A stretch of 11,891 nucleotides of DNA from JBOHHR01 sp050740975 (lineage in GTDB: Bacteria > Pseudomonadota > Gammaproteobacteria > JBOHHR01): contig JBOIEE010000182.1 in assembly GCA_050740975.1 (NCBI GenBank), positions 1-11,891 on the forward strand, written 5' to 3'. Below are positions 1 to 6,307 of this stretch, piece after piece. The position numbers and the translations under genes are program-made. Each line of letters begins with the position of its first letter. Position 1 is the stretch's first letter. The notes under the pieces were generated by a model. That model ran no database searches. It saw nothing but the letters and a program-made list of their open reading frames with translations, and had not been told where the DNA came from.

Positions 1-585
1 AGCGCGGCGTGGGTCCCGCTCCTGGCACGCGTTGCAACTGGAACCCACGCTCAGATACATCCAGCCGTCAGGGCCAAAACGCACGCTGCGGCTCCAGTGG
101 GCGCCACCGCCGGGCAGACCGGTGACAATGCGATCGTAGTTACCGCTCACACCTCGGGTGCGGGCATCGAAACGGATCCGCCCTACCGCGTTGGCTTCGG
201 CAACATAAAGCCAACCATCGTATATATCCATGCCATGTGGCCGATTCAAGCCAGTCAGAAGATCACGACGACCATCGGCTGAGCCATCACCATTGCTGTC
301 ACGCTCAAGAAGTACGATGCGCCCCGACCCTGGCAAGCTCACCAACAGATCTCCGGTGTCCGTAAATTGCAGGATACGCGCGCCGGACAATCGGCTCGCG
401 TGAAGCCGAATGGAAAAGCCCGCAGGCACCCGGAGGCGATCTTGGATCGCCTCAGCCGAGGGCGGGGCGTTGCCCCAGCCAAGTAGTGCTACGGGTACGT
501 TCACCGCGAACCGCTCGGGGAGCAGCAGCCAAAGGATGGCGGCGCCGACAGCCAGATAAGCAAGATCACGAAACAGCCGCTTCAT
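1..585 (-). CDS. PQQ-dependent sugar/sorbosone dehydrogenase, N-terminal part (runs off the window)
   Basis: The frame is open from the left edge to ATG at 583-585, giving 195 residues; the C-terminal part lies outside the window. Residues about 8-22 form a hydrophobic segment after a basic MKRLFR start, so a membrane anchor or uncleaved signal is likely, placing the domain in the periplasm. The rest reads like a beta-propeller of the glucose/sorbosone dehydrogenase (GSDH) family: RPHGMDIYDGWLYVAE, then GGGAHWSRSVRFGPDGW, then YLSVGSSCNACQERDPRRA near the edge. The SVGSSCN..C..DPRRA stretch is characteristic of the L-sorbosone dehydrogenase-like branch, which by family knowledge oxidises sugars or aldoses with PQQ. 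The true substrate cannot be told. No strong Shine-Dalgarno precedes the ATG, but the anchor begins directly after it, which supports this start. Confidence 0.85.
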   Translation of the reverse strand, partial: MKRLFRDLAYLAVGAAILWLLLPERFAVNVPVALLGWGNAPPSAEAIQDRLRVPAGFSIRLHASRLSGARILQFTDTGDLLVSLPGSGRIVLLERDSNGDGSADGRRDLLTGLNRPHGMDIYDGWLYVAEANAVGRIRFDARTRGVSGNYDRIVTGLPGGGAHWSRSVRFGPDGWMYLSVGSSCNACQERDPRRA

Positions 586-812
586 ATCGGATCTAGGACG
601 AAACTCGCTAGACGGTCATTGGCGCTATGCATCAGCAAGGAGCGGATCGGGACACTTGTGCTCCGCGGGAAGAGATTAGAGATTAGGGGACAGACCTGGT
701 CTATCCCCTACTATTGTCCCCAACAACTGAATTGCCCCGGCAATTGACAAGAAACAACGGATCCACAAGATCACACGATCCAGAGCCAAAGTTGTGCGCA
801 TGGTTGCGACGC
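586..812. other. Intergenic region with a hairpin and short repeats, no gene seen
   Basis: This gap separates the restriction endonuclease stop from the start of the dehydrogenase; both genes are on the minus strand, so a promoter for the dehydrogenase would have to lie here. I see no convincing -35/-10 pair. The recognisable structure is the near-perfect inverted repeat at 684-710, with a tandem AGAGATT duplication just beside it (671-684). Confidence 0.6.
684..710. repeat. Near-perfect inverted repeat (REP-like hairpin)
   Basis: The arms TAGGGGACAGACC (684-696) and GGTCTATCCCCTA (698-710) pair at 12 of 13 positions around a single central T. No T-run follows on either strand, so it is not a standard intrinsic terminator for the restriction gene ending at 813. 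The GGGGACAGACC core resembles palindromes often found beside REP-associated tyrosine transposases; that link is from memory and unproven here. No transposase is present nearby. Confidence 0.6.
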
Positions 813-1784
813 TCACGGTGAAGAAATGCCGGTCAACGAGATCACGCGGTTCCGAAAGTCCACGTACTCGTCACCCGATTTCCCGTCGATCTGCGATAAG
901 CGGTAGAACCGATTGGTCGAAGGACTCTCCCTGCGGGCCATGCTGAGATCGATGCGATCAACGTTCACAACGGTCCAACACTCATGAAATCCGGCCGCTC
1001 GCGCCTTCTGGTGACTTTTTTCGGCTTCACCGATACGGTTATGGATGTTGGAGAAGTCCATCCCGCCCTTGACCTCTATGGCGATGATATTTCGATACGC
1101 GTCAGGGGCCATTTCTTCCCGAATGATGATGTCGGGATCGGAAGAAAACTCAATCAGAACGCGACCACCCGCGGCATTTCTGAGCTCGATGCAGATCGGC
1201 TCAGTCGTGACGGCCGTGTGAGCAACGATGCTGCTAATCGCATCGAAGACTCTCACGATGCCGGCTAGGCCCAATTTGACGTTGTGCCTTCCGCGAAGTA
1301 GCGACCCGACAGTCAATATAGCAAGGTCTTCCAGCAATTCTCGGGTGATGCGATCTACCCCAACCCCATCGAGTAGCGCAGCAGCGGAACCGACCAGGGC
1401 AGAGCAAAGTTCATCGAGCCGCTTGGCTTGGCCTGCGGTAAGGACGCCCTTCTCCTCCATGGATTTGAACCGTGCGAGACCGAACTGTGCTGTGTAGAAC
1501 GCCTTCTGACTGAAGCCGAGCAGCAGACGGTAATAACCGAGGAGGCGGGGTGAGCTGGACAGCAGCCTTGGAACGGCGAACATTAGCTCGCCGCGAAGGC
1601 CCCGAGTCGCCAGCTCGGTAAGGCTTACGCTTGGGACAAACTGAGCAAGCTCGGCATCGATGCGCTTGATATCGAGCTTGCCGACGGCTTCACTGAGGGC
1701 TTGTTGCAGATACAGGCCGCGAATCTGCTCAAGCGCGAAAGCGAAGTCAATCTGTAGTTGAGGAACGGGTATTGAGATAGGCAC
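813..1784 (-). CDS. Type II restriction endonuclease, XcyI/Cfr9I family
   Basis: The 323-residue protein fits the XcyI family (R.XcyI, R.Cfr9I; C^CCGGG cutters) in length and pattern. It has the family-like GYYRLLLGFSQKAFY block at 83-97. A PD-(D/E)XK nuclease core follows: IEFSSDPDIII at 211-221 with Asp218, then IIAIEVKGG with Glu237 and Lys239, then DFSNIHNRIGEAEKSHQKA, a conserved stretch behind the active site. By family knowledge it would make staggered double-strand cuts at CCCGGG, but specificity is inferred, not read. The start is GTG at 1782-1784, one base after the TAG of the methyltransferase gene (1786-1788). This suggests translational coupling, which would keep endonuclease synthesis dependent on the methyltransferase message. 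No controller (C-protein) gene is present. Confidence 0.85.
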   Translation of the reverse strand: MPISIPVPQLQIDFAFALEQIRGLYLQQALSEAVGKLDIKRIDAELAQFVPSVSLTELATRGLRGELMFAVPRLLSSSPRLLGYYRLLLGFSQKAFYTAQFGLARFKSMEEKGVLTAGQAKRLDELCSALVGSAAALLDGVGVDRITRELLEDLAILTVGSLLRGRHNVKLGLAGIVRVFDAISSIVAHTAVTTEPICIELRNAAGGRVLIEFSSDPDIIIREEMAPDAYRNIIAIEVKGGMDFSNIHNRIGEAEKSHQKARAAGFHECWTVVNVDRIDLSMARRESPSTNRFYRLSQIDGKSGDEYVDFRNRVISLTGISSP

Positions 1785-1785
1785 A

Positions 1786-2643
1786 CTACGCGACCCTCAC
1801 GACCTGCGTGAAAAGCGCTCCTAATCTCTCAGCGGCAAGCCTGACGTACTCCGGGTGCAGTTCGATGCCGAGGTAGTTACGTCCGGTTTCCTCGCAGACA
1901 AGACCGACTGTCCCGGAGCCGAAGAAGGGGTCCAGGACATAGTCACCGGGGCGGGTAGACGCAAGGATGCATGGCCGAATCAGCGCGAGCGGAAAAGTGG
2001 CCGCGTGTGGCAAGGAAAGGGGTGCCGTATTCACGTTCCACACCGAACGCTTGTTGCGGCCGTTGACCCCAAGAATCGAAGTTCGATCGTAGTAGTATTG
2101 CTCGCGTTTGCTCAGTAAGAAAACGTACTCATGGGCTCGGGTTGGGCGGTCCTTTACGCTCTCCGGCATCGCGTTGGGTTTGTGCCAGATGATGTCGCTG
2201 CGTAAGTACCATCCATCCTCTTGAAGGCGGAGGGCGAGCCGCCAAGGAATACCGAGAAGGTCCTTGGGCTTGAGGCCTTCAGGCGTGTCCGGGCGGACGT
2301 CCATAGCTCGCGCAGCGTTTTTCTTGTCCGGGGCGCGCCACCCCCGATTGCCGCTCGTATATCCGTCCCCGATGTTGAGCCAAAGCGTGCCGTCATCCTT
2401 AAGCACGCGCTTAATCTCGGCGAAAATTGCTACGAGGCGATTTAGGAACTGCGGGAGCGTCTCTTCGAGACCGATCTGGCCGGGCAAGTTATAGTCCCGA
2501 AGCCCCCAGTAGGGAGGCGAGGTGACGACCGATTGAACGCACTCATCTGGGAGCTGAGCCAAGACTACGTGGGCGTCGCCTTCGATGATGCAAGAGGATT
2601 CGATACTTAGTGAATCCGGAGGACTGATCTTAGCTTGCTTCAA
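1786..2643 (-). CDS. DNA (cytosine-N4) methyltransferase of the restriction-modification pair
   Basis: This 285-residue enzyme transfers a methyl group from S-adenosylmethionine to cytosine N4 and should protect the host from the adjacent XcyI-like endonuclease. The catalytic motif IV is TSPPYWGLRDY at 41-51; TSPPY is typical of N4-cytosine enzymes. The SAM-binding motif I, DPFFGSGTVG, comes late (238-247). Motif IV before motif I is the beta-class order, as in M.Cfr9I and M.XcyI. Between them lie GTLWLNIGDGY, PWRLALRLQEDGWYLRSDI and WHKPNAMPES, all usual for this class. The start is TTG at 2641-2643. It is the first possible start after an in-frame stop (TGA at 2653-2655), and GAGAGG lies 5 bases upstream. 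No ATG exists before the conserved N-terminal segment. It is the middle gene of the cassette. Confidence 0.9.
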   Translation of the reverse strand: MKQAKISPPDSLSIESSCIIEGDAHVVLAQLPDECVQSVVTSPPYWGLRDYNLPGQIGLEETLPQFLNRLVAIFAEIKRVLKDDGTLWLNIGDGYTSGNRGWRAPDKKNAARAMDVRPDTPEGLKPKDLLGIPWRLALRLQEDGWYLRSDIIWHKPNAMPESVKDRPTRAHEYVFLLSKREQYYYDRTSILGVNGRNKRSVWNVNTAPLSLPHAATFPLALIRPCILASTRPGDYVLDPFFGSGTVGLVCEETGRNYLGIELHPEYVRLAAERLGALFTQVVRVA

Positions 2644-2760
2644 CGGTGCCTCTCACGATATAGCCGATTCTTGCTCATATTCTAACCCGTGGAGCCACGC
2701 ATTTTCTTTTCACCTGACGCCTAATTGCAAATCTTTCGTAATGCACACCAGCGGTGTCTC

Positions 2761-3468
2761 CTACTGCCACCATTTCTCATTGAACTTGTCCGCGGACATT
2801 ACGCCCGTAAGCGCCGCAAAAGTCGCTACGATCTTTGGTGCATCAAACGAAGCTACAACCTGCACTTCGCCTTTGTTGATCCAAAGTGCATCGCTCACCT
2901 TCTTGGTGCGGCCTATCTCCTCCCGACATCGAGCAGCCGTGATCATGGCTGGGGCTCTTTGCACGGTTCCGTTCCAACCAACACCGACGTACAGCCCCGC
3001 CTGCTTCTCGCGATCAAGCACTCCACGCGCGATGCGATTGGCCACCGGGTGGACTTTCTCAGTTTCATCGAGCCAATCGTTACGTTCGAGATCGTTTATG
3101 TGCTCATGGACGATGATGTGCATTGCATCCATCACATGGCCAGGCAGACTACTGGCACCCCTAAAACGATCAGGATCTTCAAGCAATTCCAAGAAGTCCT
3201 TGCGTTGGAGGTACTCCATCAGCAAACCCACCAATTGCTTGCAATGATGGTTTCGCGGGGCTCGCTGCAATCCGATGGTCCAAGGGATGGATTGTTTCTC
3301 GGTGAGATACAACAAGAAAGCCTTTCCGTATTCCTCCTGCGCAAGGATACAGAGGGCATATGCGGTCGGGAACCGATGCATCTCCTCAAGGAGCTTGGCA
3401 TCCTCGAACAAACGACCAGCATTCTCCAACCCTGCGATCGCCGACGTGCGAAGGTTTGTCGTCTCCAT
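2761..3468 (-). CDS. AbiV-like HEPN-domain abortive infection protein
   Basis: The 235-residue protein has the signature of the AbiV family: two amphipathic helices ending in a YALCILAQEEYGKAF block (about residues 38-52), which matches the conserved A..LA.EE.GKA core. RAPRNH just after it gives an RX4H spacing compatible with the HEPN ribonuclease motif, though I cannot verify that it is the catalytic one. AbiV proteins of lactococci block phage growth by abortive infection; HEPN proteins are often RNases. It lies 117 bases upstream of the methyltransferase on the same strand, so it may be co-expressed with the restriction system. Start choice is open: ATG at 3466-3468 has no clear ribosome site, while an in-frame TTG at 3484-3486 has a weak AGG five bases upstream and would add six residues. 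Confidence 0.72.
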   Translation of the reverse strand: METTNLRTSAIAGLENAGRLFEDAKLLEEMHRFPTAYALCILAQEEYGKAFLLYLTEKQSIPWTIGLQRAPRNHHCKQLVGLLMEYLQRKDFLELLEDPDRFRGASSLPGHVMDAMHIIVHEHINDLERNDWLDETEKVHPVANRIARGVLDREKQAGLYVGVGWNGTVQRAPAMITAARCREEIGRTKKVSDALWINKGEVQVVASFDAPKIVATFAALTGVMSADKFNEKWWQ

Positions 3469-3486
3469 TGGAGTGAATGCGTGCAA

Positions 3487-4007
3487 GGTGGCCTAACTAT
3501 GCTTCGTCATGCACACCGAGCATGAGCAGACTGTGTTTTGCATGTTGCTTCAATGTGTTATCAGCGGTTCTGAAGAATAAAGAAAAGGAGGATAGACCGC
3601 AAGGCGTGCTATATGGCCGATCTGTCGTAAAAGAAACGGGCGCCTGCTTATGTTTTTGAGAGGAAACAGCGTAAAAGTAGCGAGTTAGCCAAAACAGTTG
3701 CGAAGGTCTCATGACACTGCAAGGGCAATCCTGTGACCTGCTATGACACAGCCTCACAGGGAAACAACTGGCGCCGCGACGCATGACTGGTCTTGATCGC
3801 CCTTTTCCCGGCCATTCCGGCGTATCAAGGTACGGGGCAGCGCGCGCAGCGCGGCCCCCGCCGATATTCGCGGTAGGCCGCTAAGGATTGTGGCCGAGAA
3901 TGCCTCTTAAAGCGCGGGGCAACGCCCCTGATTTCTCCTTATTCGTCTGTTTTTCCCATGTATTTCCACCTATCACCGGCGCTGGCACAGAGCTTGTTGT
4001 ACCTCGC
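3487..4007. other. Divergent intergenic region, no gene supported
   Basis: This stretch lies between the start of the minus-strand defence cassette and the promoter of the plus-strand operon, so it must carry the cassette promoter. I find no good -35/-10 pair on the minus strand. The open frames here have no recognisable protein features. Part of 3790-3920 is very GC-rich and its origin is unknown. Confidence 0.5.
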
Positions 4008-4036
4008 TTGTGGGGCCTACGCTCCGCATTTATAAA
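4008..4036 (+). promoter_or_regulatory. Sigma70-like promoter of the bufA-bdh operon
   Basis: TTGTGG at 4008-4013 and TATAAA at 4031-4036 are separated by exactly 17 bases, the optimal sigma70 spacing. The -10 matches the consensus at five of six positions and the -35 at three (TTG). A start near 4043 would leave a leader of about 26 bases before the bufA ATG, including its ribosome site. No operator or metal-responsive element was recognised. Confidence 0.5.
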
Positions 4037-4068
4037 CTCGATTAAACAACACCCGAAAGGAGAGGTAG

Positions 4069-4329
4069 ATGAAAAACTCGCATGCGATCGTGAACGCGGC
4101 CGTTGCCGCGCTTGTTGCCTTGACGGCGATCTCGCCGGCCTCGGCGGCTGATAAACCCAAAGGCGAAAAGTGTTATGGTGTGGCTAAGGCCGGCAAGAAC
4201 GATTGCCAGACCGCCGCCAGCGCTTGCGCCGGTTCGGCCAAACAAGACGCCGATCCCACGGCGTTTATCTACGTCCCCGCGGGCACCTGCGACAAAATCG
4301 CAGGGGGCAGCCTGAGCCCAAAGCAATAG
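4069..4329 (+). CDS. bufA1: Bufferin-type precursor protein (BufA1, DUF2282)
   Basis: This 86-residue protein has a Sec signal peptide: basic MKNSH, a hydrophobic stretch AAVAALVALTAI, then SPASA before ADKPK as a likely signal peptidase I site after residue 26. The mature part has the DUF2282 layout, EKCYGVAKAGKNDC followed by ACAG and PAGTCDKIAGGSL, with four cysteines in all. By family knowledge, such bufferins are ribosomally made peptides whose cysteines are modified by an MNIO enzyme (BufB) with partner BufC; they bind copper and protect against metal stress in the periplasm. AAAGGAG (4057-4063) sits upstream of the ATG. The next gene is a cut-down bufB and no bufC follows, so this precursor is probably left unmodified unless a maturase is encoded elsewhere. 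Confidence 0.88.
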   Translation: MKNSHAIVNAAVAALVALTAISPASAADKPKGEKCYGVAKAGKNDCQTAASACAGSAKQDADPTAFIYVPAGTCDKIAGGSLSPKQ

Positions 4330-4343
4330 GCCGAGGAAATGCG

Positions 4344-4619
4344 ATGAAGCGTTACGCTTCGCACATTGCGCATCGCGGTCTGATCCCGGCTCGCGCCGGG
4401 ATCGGCCTGCGGGCCGAACACTATGCGGCGGTACTGGAACGTTTACCAGACCTCGGGTGGCTCGAAGTGCATAGCGAGAACTACTTCGGCGCCGGCGGCG
4501 CTCCTTTGGACTACCTGGGACAGATCCGGTCTCATTATCCCTTAAGCCTCCATGGAGTGGGCCTCTCGCTGGGATCCGCGGACGAGCTCAATGGGCGGTT
4601 CTTCGGGTTCGGGACCTAA
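4344..4619 (+). pseudogene. bufB: Truncated MNIO (DUF692) bufferin maturase
   Basis: From ATG 4344, preceded by GAGGA at 4333-4337, the frame gives 91 residues before TAA at 4617-4619. The family is usually about 280-300 residues. What remains is clearly the N-terminus of the MNIO/DUF692 family: AGIGLRAEHYAAVLERLPDL, then LEVHSENYFGAGG, then YPLSLHGVGLSLGSADELN. It keeps the first expected metal-site residues (His of AEHY, Glu of EVHSEN, His of LHGVGL). After DELN the match stops and a tail of RFFGFGT follows. The rest of the TIM-barrel, with its other iron ligands, is absent, so it should be unable to modify BufA. The join near 4593 looks like a deletion or recombination scar, because the next gene begins 24 bases later with its own good ribosome site. 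Confidence 0.8.
4382..4403 (+). repeat. Perfect 9-bp inverted repeat with a 4-base loop
   Basis: GATCCCGGC (4382-4390) and GCCGGGATC (4395-4403) pair perfectly around TCGC. The hairpin lies about 13 codons into the truncated bufB frame and would be stable in RNA. There is no T-run, so it is not a classical terminator. It could attenuate or process the operon message, or simply be codon coincidence. Confidence 0.5.
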
Positions 4620-4643
4620 GAGCGTCTCGCGGAGGCAAAGCCC

Positions 4644-5471
4644 ATGTCTTGTGCGGTGAAAAAACAGCATCCCCTCGAGGCGTATACGCTCTCCCGCCAA
4701 ACGGCCTTGGTCACCGCGTCCGGCACTGGGATCGGCGCCGCGGTGGCTGAGGCTTTGGCAGAGGCCGGTGCGACCGTAGTGGCGCATAGAGCCCAGCTTT
4801 GTAAGGACTACGCTCAAAACGAAGAGAGGATAATGAGCTTAAACGCCGATCTCTCGCAAGAACAGGAAGTTAAGGCGATGTTCGACTACATCCGGGAACG
4901 GTACGAGACCTTGGATATCCTGGTCAATATCGTGGCCATGCAACAACCCAGAGCGCTTAGCGAAATGGGGCTCAAGGACTGGCAGACGATGATCGGCGCC
5001 AATCTCACCGCGGCTTTCCTCTGCGCACGCTATGCGTCAGAAGAATTTATCCGCCGCGGCGTAGTGCCCGAGCGTTCCGCGGCCAGCGGCAAGATCATCA
5101 GCATTGCTTGCGTCTATGATACCCTGCCCTCGATCGGTCCAGCCACTCATCTCACCGCCCAGGGTGGAATGCAGATATTGACCACGGCCCTGGCGCAGGA
5201 GCTTGCCCCTTATAAGGTGCGGGTGAACGCGATTGTTCCCGGGGTAATCAAAACCTCATGCGAAGGCCGAATTGATCCGCAACAGGAGGCGCGGCTGCTC
5301 GAACGCATCCCTTACGGGCGCTTAGGGGAGCCTCAGGACATCGCACGCACCGTGCTATGGCTTGCTTCGGATGCCTCGGACTACGTGACCGGCGAAACGG
5401 TCTATGTGAACGGCGGGATCCGCCTGCAATCGGGTACCGCAGAGTGCGGATCAGGCATAACTCGCGTTTAA
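4644..5471 (+). CDS. SDR-fold protein with degenerate active site
   Basis: The 275-residue protein has the fold of a classical short-chain dehydrogenase: cofactor loop TASGTGIG (usual TGxxxGIG with the second Gly replaced by Ala), RVNAIVPGVIKTS, and a C-terminal GEPQDIARTVLWLASD...VTGETVYVNGG. The catalytic positions are changed. Aligned with the neighbouring 3-hydroxybutyrate dehydrogenase, the active Ser is Cys156, the Tyr is His169 and the Lys is Gln173 (ATHLTAQGG in place of AYxxxKxG). NNAG is NIVA. The rest is well kept, with no stops, so it looks maintained rather than decaying. It is probably not a working oxidoreductase; a structural or regulatory partner of the next gene product is possible but unproven. 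GGAGG at 4631-4635 sets the start. It is the first full gene after the truncated bufB. Confidence 0.85.
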   Translation: MSCAVKKQHPLEAYTLSRQTALVTASGTGIGAAVAEALAEAGATVVAHRAQLCKDYAQNEERIMSLNADLSQEQEVKAMFDYIRERYETLDILVNIVAMQQPRALSEMGLKDWQTMIGANLTAAFLCARYASEEFIRRGVVPERSAASGKIISIACVYDTLPSIGPATHLTAQGGMQILTTALAQELAPYKVRVNAIVPGVIKTSCEGRIDPQQEARLLERIPYGRLGEPQDIARTVLWLASDASDYVTGETVYVNGGIRLQSGTAECGSGITRV

Positions 5472-5495
5472 CGAATTACCAAGAGGAGAACCACC

Positions 5496-6278
5496 ATGTT
5501 TCGTGACAAAGTTGCCGTCATCACCGGCTCAACCAGCGGCATAGGCTTAGGGCTTGCTCAGGGTCTCGCTAAAGCGGGGGCTCATGTAGTGCTAAACGGT
5601 TTCGGTGATAAGGCCGAGATCGAAAGGGTGCGGGCCGAGATCGCGGCCCAATCCGGCGCCAAGGTTATTTATCACGGCGCCGATATGAGCAAGCCCGATC
5701 AGATCGCGGCCCTGATCCGAGAGGCCCAGGAGTTGCTCGGCAGTGTCGATATCTTGGTCAACAACGCCGGGATCCAGAAGGTTGCGCCTATCGAGGAGTT
5801 CCCGATCGATAAGTGGGACGCAATCATCGCCATCAATCTTTCCTCGGCTTTTCACACCATACGCGCCGCCGTGCCGGGGATGAAAGCCAAGCGCTGGGGG
5901 CGGATCATCAACATCGCTTCAGCTCATGCCTTGGTCGCCTCACCCTTCAAGTCCGCCTATGTCACGGCTAAGCATGGGCTGCTCGGCCTTACCAAAACCG
6001 TGGCCTTGGAGTTGGCCGAAGCCGGGATCACCTGCAACGCCATCTGCCCCGGCTATGTGCGCACGCCTTTGGTCGAAGGGCAAATCAAGGACACGGCTAA
6101 AGCGCGCGGGATCACCGAGGAGCAAGTGATCCGCGATGTAATGCTGGGCGAGCAGCCGACCAAGCGCTTTGTTGCCGTGGAAGAACTGACCGCGCTTACG
6201 GTGTTTTTATGCGGTGACGGAGCGGCCTCTATCACCGGCACCGCCCTTCCTGTGGACGGCGGCTGGACAACCCATTGA
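5496..6278 (+). CDS. bdhA: 3-hydroxybutyrate dehydrogenase (EC 1.1.1.30)
   Basis: This 260-residue SDR enzyme oxidises (R)-3-hydroxybutyrate to acetoacetate with NAD+ in the cytoplasm. The cofactor motif is TGSTSGIG at 10-17, NNAG is at 89-92, and the catalytic set Asn114, Ser142, Tyr155, Lys159 is complete. The substrate-binding residues known from the Pseudomonas fragi enzyme, Gln94, His144, Lys152 and Gln196, are all present at the same numbers, and the length is the family's usual one. This makes the call specific rather than a generic SDR. AGGAGA lies just before the ATG, 24 bases after the upstream SDR gene. The next gene decarboxylates its product. The gene end carries a triple CATTGAY repeat that includes its TGA. 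Confidence 0.94.
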   Translation: MFRDKVAVITGSTSGIGLGLAQGLAKAGAHVVLNGFGDKAEIERVRAEIAAQSGAKVIYHGADMSKPDQIAALIREAQELLGSVDILVNNAGIQKVAPIEEFPIDKWDAIIAINLSSAFHTIRAAVPGMKAKRWGRIINIASAHALVASPFKSAYVTAKHGLLGLTKTVALELAEAGITCNAICPGYVRTPLVEGQIKDTAKARGITEEQVIRDVMLGEQPTKRFVAVEELTALTVFLCGDGAASITGTALPVDGGWTTH

Positions 6279-6293
6279 CCATTGATCATTGAC
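6273..6293 (+). repeat. Three tandem 7-bp CATTGAY units across the bdhA stop
   Basis: CATTGAC (6273-6279), CATTGAT (6280-6286) and CATTGAC (6287-6293) follow each other without gaps. The first contains the TGA stop of bdhA (6276-6278). The array lies just before the ribosome site of the decarboxylase gene and may reflect slippage. Confidence 0.7.
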
Positions 6294-6307
6294 CTGGGAG
6301 AGTCACC

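Noticed and set aside
97..282. Plus-strand 61-codon frame at the left edge
   Set aside because: It is antisense to the GSDH-type dehydrogenase, which is supported by several motifs.
2585..3525. Long plus-strand frames opposite the AbiV gene (220 and 266 codons)
   Set aside because: They have no recognisable domain and lie antisense to a gene with a clear AbiV core.
3497..3784. Minus-strand 95-codon frame upstream of AbiV
   Set aside because: Low-complexity Cys/Ser/Phe-rich translation, no motif, no ribosome site.
3888..4151. Plus-strand 87-codon frame overlapping the start of bufA
   Set aside because: It overlaps a well-supported bufA start and promoter and shows no protein signature.
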